DNA of 64,000 bases, from NCBI GenBank assembly GCA_017416465.1, contig JAFQCK010000047.1, positions 23,817 through 87,816 on the forward strand. Direction: 5' to 3'. This DNA is from Lachnospiraceae bacterium. Lineage in GTDB: Bacteria; Bacillota; Clostridia; Lachnospirales; Lachnospiraceae. Made by a program: the position numbers and the translations under genes. Each line of letters begins with the position of its first letter. Within the stretch, counting starts at the first letter, position 1. Positions 1 through 8,462 of this stretch are shown here, in pieces. The notes under the pieces were generated by a model that was given only the letters and a program-made list of their open reading frames with translations, did no database searches and was not told the DNA's origin.

Positions 1-1977
1 TAATGCCAATACCATAAATTCTTTCATTAATGCATTTACATTTATTATATTTTCTTCAAAGTTTTCTTTTTCCATATTCATTATATTATTTTTGAGTTTT
101 TCAAATAAATCTGCAAATTCCTCTTTATTTAATTTTTTTCTATTTATTAAATCCTTCTCAAAAGACTCAATTCCTTTTTTATGAGCATTAAACATCTTTA
201 TCCCATTTTTTACAACTTCTTCTATTTCTTGTTTAAGATCATCTTTTACATCATTAACAACGCCTAATACTTCATATTCTTCCGTTTTATTATACAGAGA
301 AACAATGGCCATTATTTTTCCCTCTTCTGTTTCTTTTACAATTTCATCAATTTCTCCCATAACTTTTTTAAATTCATTTGATTGTATCTTACCTTTTCTT
401 GCCAACTCAGACAATTTTTCATATTTTCTTATTCCTTTTTGCATCATTCTCTTGAAATTTTCTAACTTGAAAGTTATTTCATTCAATTCTTTTTCAAGAA
501 ATCTCATTTCATCTTCATCAAATGTTTTACTAATATTATCAATTATGTTTTTGTCTACATTTATTGCACATTCTCTCTCTATAGCCTCTCGTAATGTCAT
601 TATTTCCGTTCCCTTTATTTTTGCACCTCCCTCTGTTGCATCTATCACATTCAAATATGTATATCGCTCTAATTGATTTTCAAACCATATTCTGTATATA
701 TTCATATTAGTTTCTGTAAGTACCTTATTCCCATATACATCTTCAACTTCAAAATATTTATTCTCTTCCTTTACTATGTCCTTTTCAGTTCCTGCGTAAG
801 CATCCGAAACATGTTCTTTATTATTTGGATAAGCTAAATCTTGTCCTACAAGAATAATATTTTTAAAACCTAATACCTGGGCTAAAGAAAAAGCATCATT
901 TGCAACAGAACCACCACTTTCTAATATCTGCATATCTTCATTCTTTACTTTATCATATAAATAAGGCATATATGAACTACCACCGTAAAAATAAAATCTT
1001 TTTCCACTATGAATATGCAAAAGTTTACTATTAGAAATACCACATACTACTAAAGGTATTTCAAAAAAATCTTTATGTGCAAATAATATAGGAGGTTTAT
1101 GTCCGTCAATTGTTACCACTAAATCCGGCTTAATATTATGATTAAGCAATGCCGTCAATGCTGTATCAACAGCAATTATATATGCTTTTTTTTCACCTAA
1201 CTTTATATCATCTATATTTTTATTTAAAGATGGTCCGGCAGCAACAACTATTGCAGGAATTGATTGTATTTGTTCATTTCTTCTAAAGTCATCTCTTAAT
1301 TGATTAAGAACATATTGTGAAATCATATCCTTACAATTATCCAATTCATTATTTATGAATTCTTCAGAATATTTTATATATGTATTTCTTGATGCTATTA
1401 ATCCTTCATACCTTGATTTTATCGTATTAATTACTTCTTTCCATTCATTAACATACAATACTCCATAATTAGGCATACAGAAATAATTTAACAATCTCAT
1501 ATTAGAGTATTCCATAACGAAAAGTAAAAACTCCTGAAAACATCCGTCATTTATACCCTTTATACACAATAAAACGTTCTTTTGTAAAAGTATGTCTGAT
1601 AAATCCACTATATGTAAAGCATTATAAAATACTTCAACATCCGGTTCATATAATAATATAATATTTTTCCCTTCAACAACTTCTACTAATCTTTTTGCAC
1701 AAGAAAAATTCGATAAACCAAATAATAAAAAAACTTCTTTGTATTTTATCTTTTCAAAATCTTTTACCCATACATCAGCAAATTCCATATCACTGTATCT
1801 ACTATTTAAATAATATAAATGTTCATTAGACTTTATAGCTAATATTTTCTCTCCATTAATTGATTCATCTATTAAGACTCTATCAGTTTCTGATTTATAA
1901 TCTAATAATTCGTTATAGATATCTATATGTTCTTTTTTAAGCACACTCATATTTTTTTTAAATATATTATTATCCAC
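1..1977 (-). CDS. Motility-associated (Maf-type) glycosyltransferase family protein, partial
   Basis: The gene is open from a GTG start at 1977 to the left edge, so about 659 residues are visible and the C-terminus is missing. GTG is chosen because GGAGG (1986-1990) lies 8 nt upstream; an internal ATG at 1950 is the alternative. Motifs of the MptE-like/DUF115 flagellin-glycosylation family are clear: AAGPSL near residue 248, VTIDGH near 290 and GQDLAYPNNKEH near 380. The first ~180 residues look like the Maf N-terminal domain, and the last visible part is charged and probably coiled coil. Family members transfer nonulosonic (pseudaminic/legionaminic-type) sugars to flagellin Ser/Thr in the cytoplasm. 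Its place just downstream of flagellin fits that role; the sugar is not knowable here. Confidence 0.82.
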   Translation of the reverse strand, partial: MDNNIFKKNMSVLKKEHIDIYNELLDYKSETDRVLIDESINGEKILAIKSNEHLYYLNSRYSDMEFADVWVKDFEKIKYKEVFLLFGLSNFSCAKRLVEVVEGKNIILLYEPDVEVFYNALHIVDLSDILLQKNVLLCIKGINDGCFQEFLLFVMEYSNMRLLNYFCMPNYGVLYVNEWKEVINTIKSRYEGLIASRNTYIKYSEEFINNELDNCKDMISQYVLNQLRDDFRRNEQIQSIPAIVVAAGPSLNKNIDDIKLGEKKAYIIAVDTALTALLNHNIKPDLVVTIDGHKPPILFAHKDFFEIPLVVCGISNSKLLHIHSGKRFYFYGGSSYMPYLYDKVKNEDMQILESGGSVANDAFSLAQVLGFKNIILVGQDLAYPNNKEHVSDAYAGTEKDIVKEENKYFEVEDVYGNKVLTETNMNIYRIWFENQLERYTYLNVIDATEGGAKIKGTEIMTLREAIERECAINVDKNIIDNISKTFDEDEMRFLEKELNEITFKLENFKRMMQKGIRKYEKLSELARKGKIQSNEFKKVMGEIDEIVKETEEGKIMAIVSLYNKTEEYEVLGVVNDVKDDLKQEIEEVVKNGIKMFNAHKKGIESFEKDLINRKKLNKEEFADLFEKLKNNIMNMEKENFEENIINVNALMKEFMVLAL

Positions 1978-2045
1978 TTAACCTTCCTCCAAAAACTTTC
2001 TCATATATTTATCGGTTTTTTTTTAATATATATAATATTTAACAA

Positions 2046-2082
2046 CAAAAAAAGAATCACCACAGAAATCTGTGATGATCCT
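2046..2082 (-). terminator. Rho-independent terminator of flagellin gene
   Basis: On the minus strand a hairpin (GATCATCACAGA pairing with TCTGTGGTGATT, one mismatch) is followed by seven T. It lies 20 nt after the flagellin stop codon and separates it from the glycosyltransferase gene. Confidence 0.85.
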
Positions 2083-2101
2083 TAAATACGATAGTATTAA
2101 A

Positions 2102-2914
2102 TTACTGTAATAATGAAAGAACACCCTGTGTAGACTGGTTAGCCTGAGCAAGCATTGACTGTCCTGCCTGTGCAAGAATGTTGTTCTTGCTGTATTCTAC
2201 CATTGTAGCTGCCATATCTGTATCACGGATACGAGATTCAGCTGCACTTGTATTCTCAGATGTTGTATCTAAGTTAGCAATTGTATGCTCTAATCTGTTC
2301 TGGATAGCACCAAGTGTTGAACGCTGAGTTGACACTTTATCAATAGCTGCCTGAACTTTTGACATTGTTGTACCAGCTGATGCATTACTAGAAACCTTCA
2401 AACCTGATACTCCAAGAGTTCCAGCATTCATTGAACCAATAGAAATTGTAATTGTCTGTCCATTAAGTGCACCTACCTGAAGCTGTTTTCCTGAGAAAGT
2501 ACCATCAAGTAAGTTCATTGTATTGAACTGTGTTGTACTTGCAATTCTGTTAAGCTCTGTTGTAAGCTGATCAACTTCTGCCTGAAGAGCATTTCTATCT
2601 ACTGATGTATTAGTATCGTTTGCTGCCTGTGTAGCAAGTTCGTTCATTCTCTGAAGAATTGAATGAGCTTCATTTAAAGCACCTTCAGCTGTCTGAATTA
2701 AAGATACACCATCTTCTGCGTTTGTAGAAGCTTTGTTAAGACCTCTAATCTGGCTTCTCATCTTCTCTGAAATTGATAAACCAGCTGCATCATCACCTGC
2801 ACGGTTGATTCTGTAACCTGAAGCTAACTTCTCTGTAACTTTACCCTGAGAACCTGTAATAATTCCTAACTGTCTGTTAGTGTTCATTGCTGAAAGATTG
2901 TGTTGTACTATCAT
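2102..2914 (-). CDS. fliC: Flagellin
   Basis: A 270-residue flagellin, the filament subunit exported through the flagellar type III apparatus. The start is the ATG at 2914, not an upstream ATG at 2953, because AGGAGG (2921-2928) precedes it and the protein then begins MIVQHNLSAMNTNRQ, the normal flagellin N-terminus. N-terminal D0/D1 helices occupy about residues 1-140 and the C-terminal D1/D0 region about 180-270, ending NQSTQGVLSLLQ. The central part is only ~40 residues, so this is a minimal flagellin without large outer domains. It is a single-gene unit with a sigma-28 promoter (3049-3075), a leader carrying CsrA-type sites and its own terminator. Confidence 0.97.
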   Translation of the reverse strand: MIVQHNLSAMNTNRQLGIITGSQGKVTEKLASGYRINRAGDDAAGLSISEKMRSQIRGLNKASTNAEDGVSLIQTAEGALNEAHSILQRMNELATQAANDTNTSVDRNALQAEVDQLTTELNRIASTTQFNTMNLLDGTFSGKQLQVGALNGQTITISIGSMNAGTLGVSGLKVSSNASAGTTMSKVQAAIDKVSTQRSTLGAIQNRLEHTIANLDTTSENTSAAESRIRDTDMAATMVEYSKNNILAQAGQSMLAQANQSTQGVLSLLQ

Positions 2915-2920
2915 AATAAT

Positions 2921-3009
2921 TCCTCCTTGAATATACAATGGCATCCTTGCCATTGGTGATTAAATTTATTAGTTGCAACTGTGACCGACCGTACGCTTCA
3001 GTCATCCGT
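2921..3009 (-). promoter_or_regulatory. Flagellin mRNA leader with CsrA-type GGA sites
   Basis: Three GGA motifs of the CsrA type are present. AATGGCAAGGATGCCATT (2937-2954) folds into a 6-bp stem that presents AAGGAT in the loop. The Shine-Dalgarno CAAGGAGGA (2921-2929) is a second site, and ACGGATG (3003-3009) is a third. In B. subtilis, CsrA represses hag by binding one upstream hairpin and the Shine-Dalgarno, and FliW relieves this. csrA and fliW are both in this window, so the same control is inferred. Confidence 0.72.
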
Positions 3010-3048
3010 TACTATGTAAGTAAATTACATTTGTTTTACTTGTATATA

Positions 3049-3075
3049 TTATCGGCTCTTATTTTAAATACTTTA
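3049..3075 (-). promoter_or_regulatory. Sigma-28 promoter of flagellin
   Basis: On the minus strand TAAA (3072-3075), exactly 15 bp, then GCCGATAA (3049-3056): a full match to the flagellar sigma-28/SigD consensus. The predicted leader is about 125 nt. Confidence 0.88.
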
Positions 3076-3191
3076 TACCTAAATTTAAATTTTTTTAATT
3101 TTTTTAGGACCATTTTTTAGGACCATAGGATGAACATCCTAACGCAAGAAAATTTATAGAATTTTCGAGCTTAGTCCCAAAAACTCACTTA

Positions 3192-3321
3192 TCACTTTTT
3201 CTTATCCAAAAACTGAGGTTCCACCACATTTACCTTACTCATATTTTTATAATAATCAGTAGCCACCCTGTTAGCATTCTTTGACTGTCTTACTATATTT
3301 CTTTCTTCAGATAATCTCCCT
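3192..3321 (-). pseudogene. 3' fragment of FliT-like gene (duplicate of 4473-4602)
   Basis: Bases 3199-3321 repeat 4480-4602 (the 3' end of the intact FliT-like gene) with roughly eight differences. The fragment keeps the reading frame for the last ~40 residues, including NANRVATDYYKNMSKV and the final EPQFLDKKK, and ends at TGA (3192-3194). It has no start. It lies on the far side of the DUF1016 gene, so that gene is flanked by a direct repeat of its neighbour's 3' end. This suggests either a decayed second copy or a duplication made during insertion. Confidence 0.8.
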
Positions 3322-3331
3322 CTCGAAGCTT

Positions 3332-3360
3332 CAATATTGCAGATACCATCTGCAATATTG
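3332..3360. repeat. Perfect 12-bp inverted repeat after the DUF1016 stop
   Basis: CAATATTGCAGA (3332-3343) and TCTGCAATATTG (3349-3360) flank a 5-nt loop directly after the DUF1016 stop codon. There is no T run, so it is not an ordinary terminator. A related palindrome, TTTTGCAGA/TCTGCAAAA, lies inside the gene near 4102-4124. Confidence 0.75.
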
Positions 3361-3361
3361 A

Positions 3362-4396
3362 TTACTCTTCATCTGTACCATCTTCAATAGGCAACTTAAT
3401 ATGTTTTTCCCATGCCTCTGCGTCTGGAAGAGCTTTCTTAAATGCTTCCGGTATTTCTTGAGTAAGCTTGTATTCACTAACACCAATAGGTTTACTCATA
3501 TCCTTCAATGAATACTCTGCAACCACTTTGTTCTTGTCTCTACACAAAATTAAACCTATTGACGGATTATCTCCTTCTGTTTTCAACTGCTCATCCACAA
3601 TTGATAAATAGAAATTCATTTTTCCAGCATATTCCGGCCTAAATTTCTTCATTTTTAAATCAATCACTACATAACAATGAAGAATTGTATTATAAAACAG
3701 TAAATCCGGAAAAAACTCTTCATCTTCTACCCTCAGTAATTTTTGATGCCCCATATATGCAAAACCAGACCCCATCTCGAGCAAAAAATTGGTTATATGA
3801 TTAATCAATTCATTCTCAACATCGCGTTCTAACATTCCTTCGCGAACTTCAACAAAATCAAAAATATATGGGTCTTTCATTGTTTGAATTGCCAATTCAC
3901 TCTGTGGTTTCGGAAGTCTCAACTCAAAATTCTGCACTTTATTAAGATTATTTTGTCGTTCCATGAGCCTTCCAGCTATCTGAAACTCTAATACATCTAC
4001 CGACCAAGCATTTTCAATAGTTTTTAAACCATACCAAAATCTCTCATCCATAGTATGCAATTTTTCCAAAAGAACCAAATTATGAGACCAAGTTAATTTT
4101 GCAGACACCGTCTGCAAAAAGTTTAAATCGGTTATTTCCTTTGCAAATTTTTTCATATAACGAAGATTCCTTGCAGAAAAACCCTTTACTTTAGGCGACT
4201 CTAACTTAATTTCCTTAGCCAATGTATCAATAAATGCATTACCATATTGCACTTTTTCATTTAATTCTCTTCCAATACTCCAATATAGTTGAATCATTTC
4301 ACCATTAGCTTTAACCATAGCTCGATATTGAGCCTCTCGAACTTTACTCTTTATTTCTTCAATCAGATCTTTGTACTCATTATTGTCCGGCAACAT
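3362..4396 (-). CDS. DUF1016 (YhcG-type) PD-(D/E)XK nuclease family protein
   Basis: 344 residues. The N-terminal half carries family features such as FSARNLRYMKKFA and TWSHNLVLLEK; the C-terminal half has a PD-(D/E)XK core, FFPDLLFYN followed by YVVIDLKMKKF, at about residues 228-255. Relatives are annotated as YhcG-like endonuclease-domain proteins, often in mobile or defence contexts; the biological target is unknown. It sits between fliC and the FliT-like gene, is flanked by a duplicated fliT fragment, and is not a flagellar protein by homology. This points to a later insertion into the flagellar locus. Confidence 0.85.
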   Translation of the reverse strand: MLPDNNEYKDLIEEIKSKVREAQYRAMVKANGEMIQLYWSIGRELNEKVQYGNAFIDTLAKEIKLESPKVKGFSARNLRYMKKFAKEITDLNFLQTVSAKLTWSHNLVLLEKLHTMDERFWYGLKTIENAWSVDVLEFQIAGRLMERQNNLNKVQNFELRLPKPQSELAIQTMKDPYIFDFVEVREGMLERDVENELINHITNFLLEMGSGFAYMGHQKLLRVEDEEFFPDLLFYNTILHCYVVIDLKMKKFRPEYAGKMNFYLSIVDEQLKTEGDNPSIGLILCRDKNKVVAEYSLKDMSKPIGVSEYKLTQEIPEAFKKALPDAEAWEKHIKLPIEDGTDEE

Positions 4397-4472
4397 ATTT
4401 ACTTCCTTTCCGAGAGTAACCTTATAACACCACTCCCATGATTAGTGCTTTTTCATAGCCTTCTCTACATCT

Positions 4473-4955
4473 CTACTTCTTCTTATCCAAAAACTGAGGT
4501 TCCACCACATTTACCTTACTCATATTTTTATAATAATCAGTAGCCACCCTATTAGCATTCTTTGATTGTCTTATCTTAGTTCTCTCTTCAGATAATTTCC
4601 CAAACACCAACTTTTCATTTCTTTTTTCTGACAACTGTACTTCCATAGATTTTTCCGTTATCTCAGATATAAGTTTTTGAAACTCCTCTACATCCTTCTT
4701 ATACAATTCCGGATTCTCATCTATTTTTTCCTTGACATGTTTAAATACTGATTCAAAACCACTGTCTAATTTATTAAGTTCTGCTATACATACATCCTTT
4801 TTCTCAATAGATTCCTCAAATTTATCCTCATTAAATTTATCTTCTGATACACTTTCCTTTTGAAGCTCATTAAGTCTTAATATTTCATCAAGAACTTCTA
4901 CTTTTTTATAAAGACTCTCTTTTAAAATAGATATATAATTAACAGTGTTATCCAT
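4473..4955 (-). CDS. FliT-like flagellar chaperone, probable
   Basis: 160 residues from ATG 4955; a TTG at 4985 would add ten residues but lacks a good ribosome site, whereas GGTGA precedes 4955. The protein is hydrophilic, rich in Glu and Lys, and predicted to be helical coiled coil through most of its length, with no membrane segment. Position just after fliS in the fliD-fliS order is where FliT-type FliD chaperones occur, and size and character fit. Sequence similarity to known FliT is not obvious by eye, so the function is inferred from context. Its last ~40 codons are duplicated at 3192-3321. Confidence 0.55.
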   Translation of the reverse strand: MDNTVNYISILKESLYKKVEVLDEILRLNELQKESVSEDKFNEDKFEESIEKKDVCIAELNKLDSGFESVFKHVKEKIDENPELYKKDVEEFQKLISEITEKSMEVQLSEKRNEKLVFGKLSEERTKIRQSKNANRVATDYYKNMSKVNVVEPQFLDKKK

Positions 4956-5051
4956 TAATTCACCAGTCCTTTCTTTACTTAACAAAATAATTAATAAAAA
5001 TAATTAACAAAAAACTACTTATATTATTTTTACCAACTTCTTTATATTAAA

Positions 5052-5091
5052 TTAAAAGCTCGAAAATCATCAAAATTTTCAAGCTTTTAAT
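5052..5091 (-). terminator. Hairpin between fliS and FliT-like gene
   Basis: Minus-strand stem AAAAGCTTGAAAAT pairs with ATTTTCGAGCTTTT around a 7-nt loop, followed by a short T-rich stretch (AATTT). It may be a weak terminator or processing site. Confidence 0.5.
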
Positions 5092-5104
5092 TCTTAATCA
5101 GATA

Positions 5105-5482
5105 CTATTTCTGTTTTGAAAGTCTCATTACTTCCTTCCATGTATCTCTTAGTACACGAAGATGTTCATTAACTTCCTCCAGTATCTCTTTATCCTTTTT
5201 TAAATTTGCTTCAACGAGCCTTCTTGCAATATATTCATATACGTTTTCAAAATCCTGTGCTACCGGATACTTAAAATTAAGTGTTGCTCTAAATTCCTCA
5301 ATAATCTTTTCAACTTTTCTTATATTCAAATGTGCTTTTTCAATATCATTCGCATCAATTGCTTCAATTGCAAGATTACAGAACTTTATCGCACCATCAT
5401 ATAACATAAGAGTAAGTTGTGCCGGAGTAGCTGTCTGAATTTTGGTATTAGCATAATTTGCATATGGATTACCTATTGCCAT
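5105..5482 (-). CDS. fliS: Flagellar export chaperone FliS
   Basis: 125 residues, the normal FliS length. The start NPYANYANTKIQTATPAQL and the motif LMLYDGAIKF are typical. FliS binds the disordered C-terminus of flagellin in the cytoplasm, prevents premature polymerisation and delivers it to the export gate; in Bacillus it also links to FliW/CsrA homeostasis. It follows fliD with a 55-nt gap and is probably cotranscribed from the sigma-28 promoter upstream of flaG. Confidence 0.95.
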   Translation of the reverse strand: MAIGNPYANYANTKIQTATPAQLTLMLYDGAIKFCNLAIEAIDANDIEKAHLNIRKVEKIIEEFRATLNFKYPVAQDFENVYEYIARRLVEANLKKDKEILEEVNEHLRVLRDTWKEVMRLSKQK

Positions 5483-5537
5483 TCCTTATTGCTCCTTCTA
5501 AATACTTTATTAACTGCATAAATCTTTGTTTATAACT

Positions 5538-7772
5538 TTACATTCCTGTCATTCCCGAAAAATATGAAGACTGTGAATTAAGTGTAGCTAATGCTTTCTC
5601 CATAGCTGTAAACTGTTTTCTGTATTTTTCTTCATAAGCTTCTATTCTTTCTTCCCATTTCTTAATAGTCTTAGTATACTCATTATAATCATTCTTCATC
5701 TTCTTATCATTATATACTGTATATGCACTACTAAGCGTTGTACCTCTCATCTTACCACTAAGCTTTTCATATACACCTTGAGCAAGTTGATTAAAGAAAC
5801 TACATACAGCTTCAGGGTCTGATGCTATAGCAGCTCTAAGCTTATCAATATTACCTGAAGATATATCATCATCTTTATTACCATCTACATGATATAATGA
5901 CTTCTCATTATCTCCTGAAGAGAAATATCCTGCTGTCTTTATTCCAAAACTTGATAATGAATAACTCTTTCCATCAATAACATAAGATTTCTGAAATGCT
6001 GTCTTAATTGCGTCTGATACACCTTGTAATGTACCATCTCTTCTAAGGAGTGAATCTTTAACTTTCTTCTCCCATTTATCTATCTCATCATCTGTCATTT
6101 CCTCTTTTTCTTCATCTATAAGAGGCTCATAACCTTTAGCTGATGGTGCATTATATAACGAATCCATCTCTTTAATAAGTTCATTGTATTTATCAAAGAA
6201 ACCTACTATCATATCATAGATTCCATCAACATCAGTCTCAGTCGTGATAGAGATAGTCTCATCGCCCACTGTTTCTGCATTAGCAGTAATTGTAAGACCA
6301 TTAATTTGGAAGTTATTCGTATTAGATGTGAATGTTGCTCCATTTAACTCAATTACAGCATCTTCTCCTACAATTCTTACTGCTCCATCTCCACCTGTAG
6401 ATGTTGCACCTACTACACTAACAGCATCCAAATATTCCTGACTGGTCTTATCTGCATTCTTATCATTCACAATATCATATGCCTTAACATACTTATCTGC
6501 ATATGCTCTCTGCTCATTATAGAACTCTGTAATTTCTGCTAATAACTCTTCATTTTGTGTAGTAATTTTGGCATTCTCTTCATTTATGTATGCCGCAAAA
6601 CCTGCATCATCCGCTAATGCTGCAGAATTTTTATCTATTATCGCCTGATTCTCAGCAATTTTTTCATTATTAGTTTCTTTAGTATCATTTAATTCTGTAA
6701 GATATCCTTCTTCACTAAATGTACCATTAGTTGATGCAAGATATACTTCTCTCTTAAGCTTTAATTCTTCTAATTCTGCTTTCTCTTCTTCTGTAGGTTC
6801 TTTTATCTCACCAAGTTCCTTGATTCTTGCATCTGCTGCTTCAAGAAGTGCAGATTTTTCTTCAAATGTTTTCCCTGAAACTTCTGACAACGCACCAAGT
6901 TTAACATCTATATCAGCATTTGACTTATTCAATGCTTCATTAGACTTCTCAGCATTTTCTTTAGCACTTGTTAAAGACTGCTTAACCTTATCCATAGCTG
7001 TCGAATCAGTAATATCATACAAAGCTTTCTTTTTCTTTGTATACTCTGTCTGAATCAAAGAATTAATTTCATCATCTGTTAATGCTGCTTTCTTTCTTAA
7101 ATCAGCAACATCTGCCACTGTAGTTGTATTAAGCTTTAAATTCTGTAAAAGTGTATTACCTGCTGCATTGTTAGCTTTCAAAGAGAAATCTCCTGCTGCG
7201 CCACTTTTTTTAGAACTTACAAAGAATCTCTGATTAGCTTCATCAAAACTTGCATTAACTCCTGCTTCTTTTAACTTAACTACAAACTGATTAATTGTTG
7301 TATCTCCATCAACTGTAAAGTTAGTCTCTTTACCATCTACAGTTAATGATAAACTACTTCCATCAGTTATACCAAGTTCAGAAAGTTTAGTACTTCCTTT
7401 TATCTTATCACCTGATGTCGTTTTAACCACACCACCTGTAAGATATCCTGATGTAGCAAGATTCTTAATCTTTAAAGACTGTGTTCCTGATACTGCATCA
7501 CTACTTGCAGATACAGTAGCTTTTGAACTAGCCGACTGTGCCTTCTTTACAGAAAATGCACTTGAAAATCTCATTGGAGATAATGTCGAACTGTAAAAAC
7601 CATATATTTTTGAATTCAAATCTTTCCATGCATCCTGAGTCCACTCTAACTTAGTCTGCGCTTTAACATAATTATCTTTCTTAGCTTTATATCCTGATAC
7701 AAGCGCAGTTACGATAGAATCAGTATCAAGACCGGAATTCATACCTGATAATGCTACTCTATTACTAGCCAT
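5538..7772 (-). CDS. fliD: Flagellar filament cap protein FliD (enlarged)
   Basis: 744 residues. The N-terminus (SGMNSGLDTDSIVTALV) and C-terminus (FTAMEKALATLNSQSSYFSG) are those of FliD, the filament-cap protein that assists flagellin folding at the tip. Typical FliD proteins are about 450-550 residues. The extra length is a Glu/Lys/Ala-rich, probably coiled-coil region at about residues 225-445. Flagellin in the same strain is unusually short, so the cap is much longer than its filament subunit. A three-hairpin leader element lies directly upstream. Start ATG 7772 is preceded by GGAGG. Confidence 0.95.
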   Translation of the reverse strand: MASNRVALSGMNSGLDTDSIVTALVSGYKAKKDNYVKAQTKLEWTQDAWKDLNSKIYGFYSSTLSPMRFSSAFSVKKAQSASSKATVSASSDAVSGTQSLKIKNLATSGYLTGGVVKTTSGDKIKGSTKLSELGITDGSSLSLTVDGKETNFTVDGDTTINQFVVKLKEAGVNASFDEANQRFFVSSKKSGAAGDFSLKANNAAGNTLLQNLKLNTTTVADVADLRKKAALTDDEINSLIQTEYTKKKKALYDITDSTAMDKVKQSLTSAKENAEKSNEALNKSNADIDVKLGALSEVSGKTFEEKSALLEAADARIKELGEIKEPTEEEKAELEELKLKREVYLASTNGTFSEEGYLTELNDTKETNNEKIAENQAIIDKNSAALADDAGFAAYINEENAKITTQNEELLAEITEFYNEQRAYADKYVKAYDIVNDKNADKTSQEYLDAVSVVGATSTGGDGAVRIVGEDAVIELNGATFTSNTNNFQINGLTITANAETVGDETISITTETDVDGIYDMIVGFFDKYNELIKEMDSLYNAPSAKGYEPLIDEEKEEMTDDEIDKWEKKVKDSLLRRDGTLQGVSDAIKTAFQKSYVIDGKSYSLSSFGIKTAGYFSSGDNEKSLYHVDGNKDDDISSGNIDKLRAAIASDPEAVCSFFNQLAQGVYEKLSGKMRGTTLSSAYTVYNDKKMKNDYNEYTKTIKKWEERIEAYEEKYRKQFTAMEKALATLNSQSSYFSGMTGM

Positions 7773-7815
7773 AATCTTTCCTCCATTCCGCAGGCATCAT
7801 AAATGCCGAAGGAAC

Positions 7816-7919
7816 CGCGAGTTGAATTTCAGATTCAGCTCTGCGATAATATCTATTTGTACCACCTGCTGTACAAATAGTCGTGTTAAAAATAAGGTCA
7901 TCAGACTTATTTTTAACAC
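7816..7919 (-). repeat. Three-hairpin leader element, copy 1 (upstream of fliD)
   Basis: Plus-strand coordinates show three adjacent inverted repeats. Hairpin 1 is 7816-7845. Hairpin 2 pairs CTATTTGTAC (7853-7862) with GTACAAATAG (7871-7880). Hairpin 3 pairs 7883-7896 with 7906-7919, a perfect 14-bp stem, around the loop GTCATCAGA. Copy 2 upstream of fliW has the same order, the same 9-nt loop and the same inner stem AAATAAG/CTTATTT, but different, still complementary, outer stems. No T run follows, so it is not a terminator. Confidence 0.8.
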
Positions 7920-7965
7920 TGTCCTCCTTCTCTGAATAATTTTACCGTGAAGAATTCATCAATTA

Positions 7966-8388
7966 TTACAATTTCTCATCCACTAAGAGTCCTGCAAGTT
8001 CCCAAACCTTAGCTATCATATCTAATGTCTTTTCCGGTGGAAGCTCTTTAATAACTTCTTTTGAACTCTTATCAACGATTCTAATAGTTACTCTGTTAGT
8101 TGCTTCATGTACGCCAAACACGCATTCTGTATTACTAAGCTGTTTGTTAATATCACTGATTGCCTGCTTCATTGTCTCTTCAGATGGCTGTCTACCGTTC
8201 TGATTCTGATTACTGTCTCCCTGTGAGGCATTAGCTCCATTCACTATCCTTGTGTCCATGCTAATATCACTTACTACCTGTGCTGAACTTGTCTCAGTTG
8301 CTACAGGTGCCTCTACCTTTCTGGCCGTCTTTGTCTGTACCGGAGCCTGATATGTTCCTACTGCTCCTGTAATTCCTTCTATTGCCAT
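7966..8388 (-). CDS. flaG: FlaG family flagellar protein
   Basis: 140 residues from ATG 8388, chosen because GGAGGTGG lies 6 nt upstream (an ATG at 8403 overlaps that ribosome site). The N-terminal ~70 residues are low complexity. The C-terminal half matches FlaG: helical region, VFGVHEATNRVTIRIVD, SSKEVIKELPPEKTLDMIAKVWELAGLLVDEKL. FlaG is a small protein encoded beside fliD that influences filament length in several bacteria. First gene of the flaG-fliD-fliS unit, with its own sigma-28 promoter. Confidence 0.9.
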   Translation of the reverse strand: MAIEGITGAVGTYQAPVQTKTARKVEAPVATETSSAQVVSDISMDTRIVNGANASQGDSNQNQNGRQPSEETMKQAISDINKQLSNTECVFGVHEATNRVTIRIVDKSSKEVIKELPPEKTLDMIAKVWELAGLLVDEKL

Positions 8389-8431
8389 ATTTTCCACCTC
8401 CATGTGTATTTACATATTTTTTTATACCTTT

Positions 8432-8459
8432 TTATCGGCAATTTTTCTCAAAATGTTTA
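8432..8459 (-). promoter_or_regulatory. Sigma-28 promoter of flaG-fliD-fliS
   Basis: On the minus strand TAAA (8456-8459), 16 bp, then GCCGATAA (8432-8439). The -10 is a full consensus match and the spacer is one base longer than at fliC. It lies between the csrA stop codon and the flaG start. Confidence 0.75.
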
Positions 8460-8462
8460 TAG

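Noticed and set aside
305-676. 123-codon plus-strand frame at the left end
   Set aside because: Antisense to the Maf-type glycosyltransferase, which has clear conserved motifs.
2009-2016. Sigma-28-like -10 (ACCGATAA) upstream of the Maf-type gene
   Set aside because: No TAAA-like -35 at 14-17 bp, and the stretch is an A/T run; kept out of the feature list.
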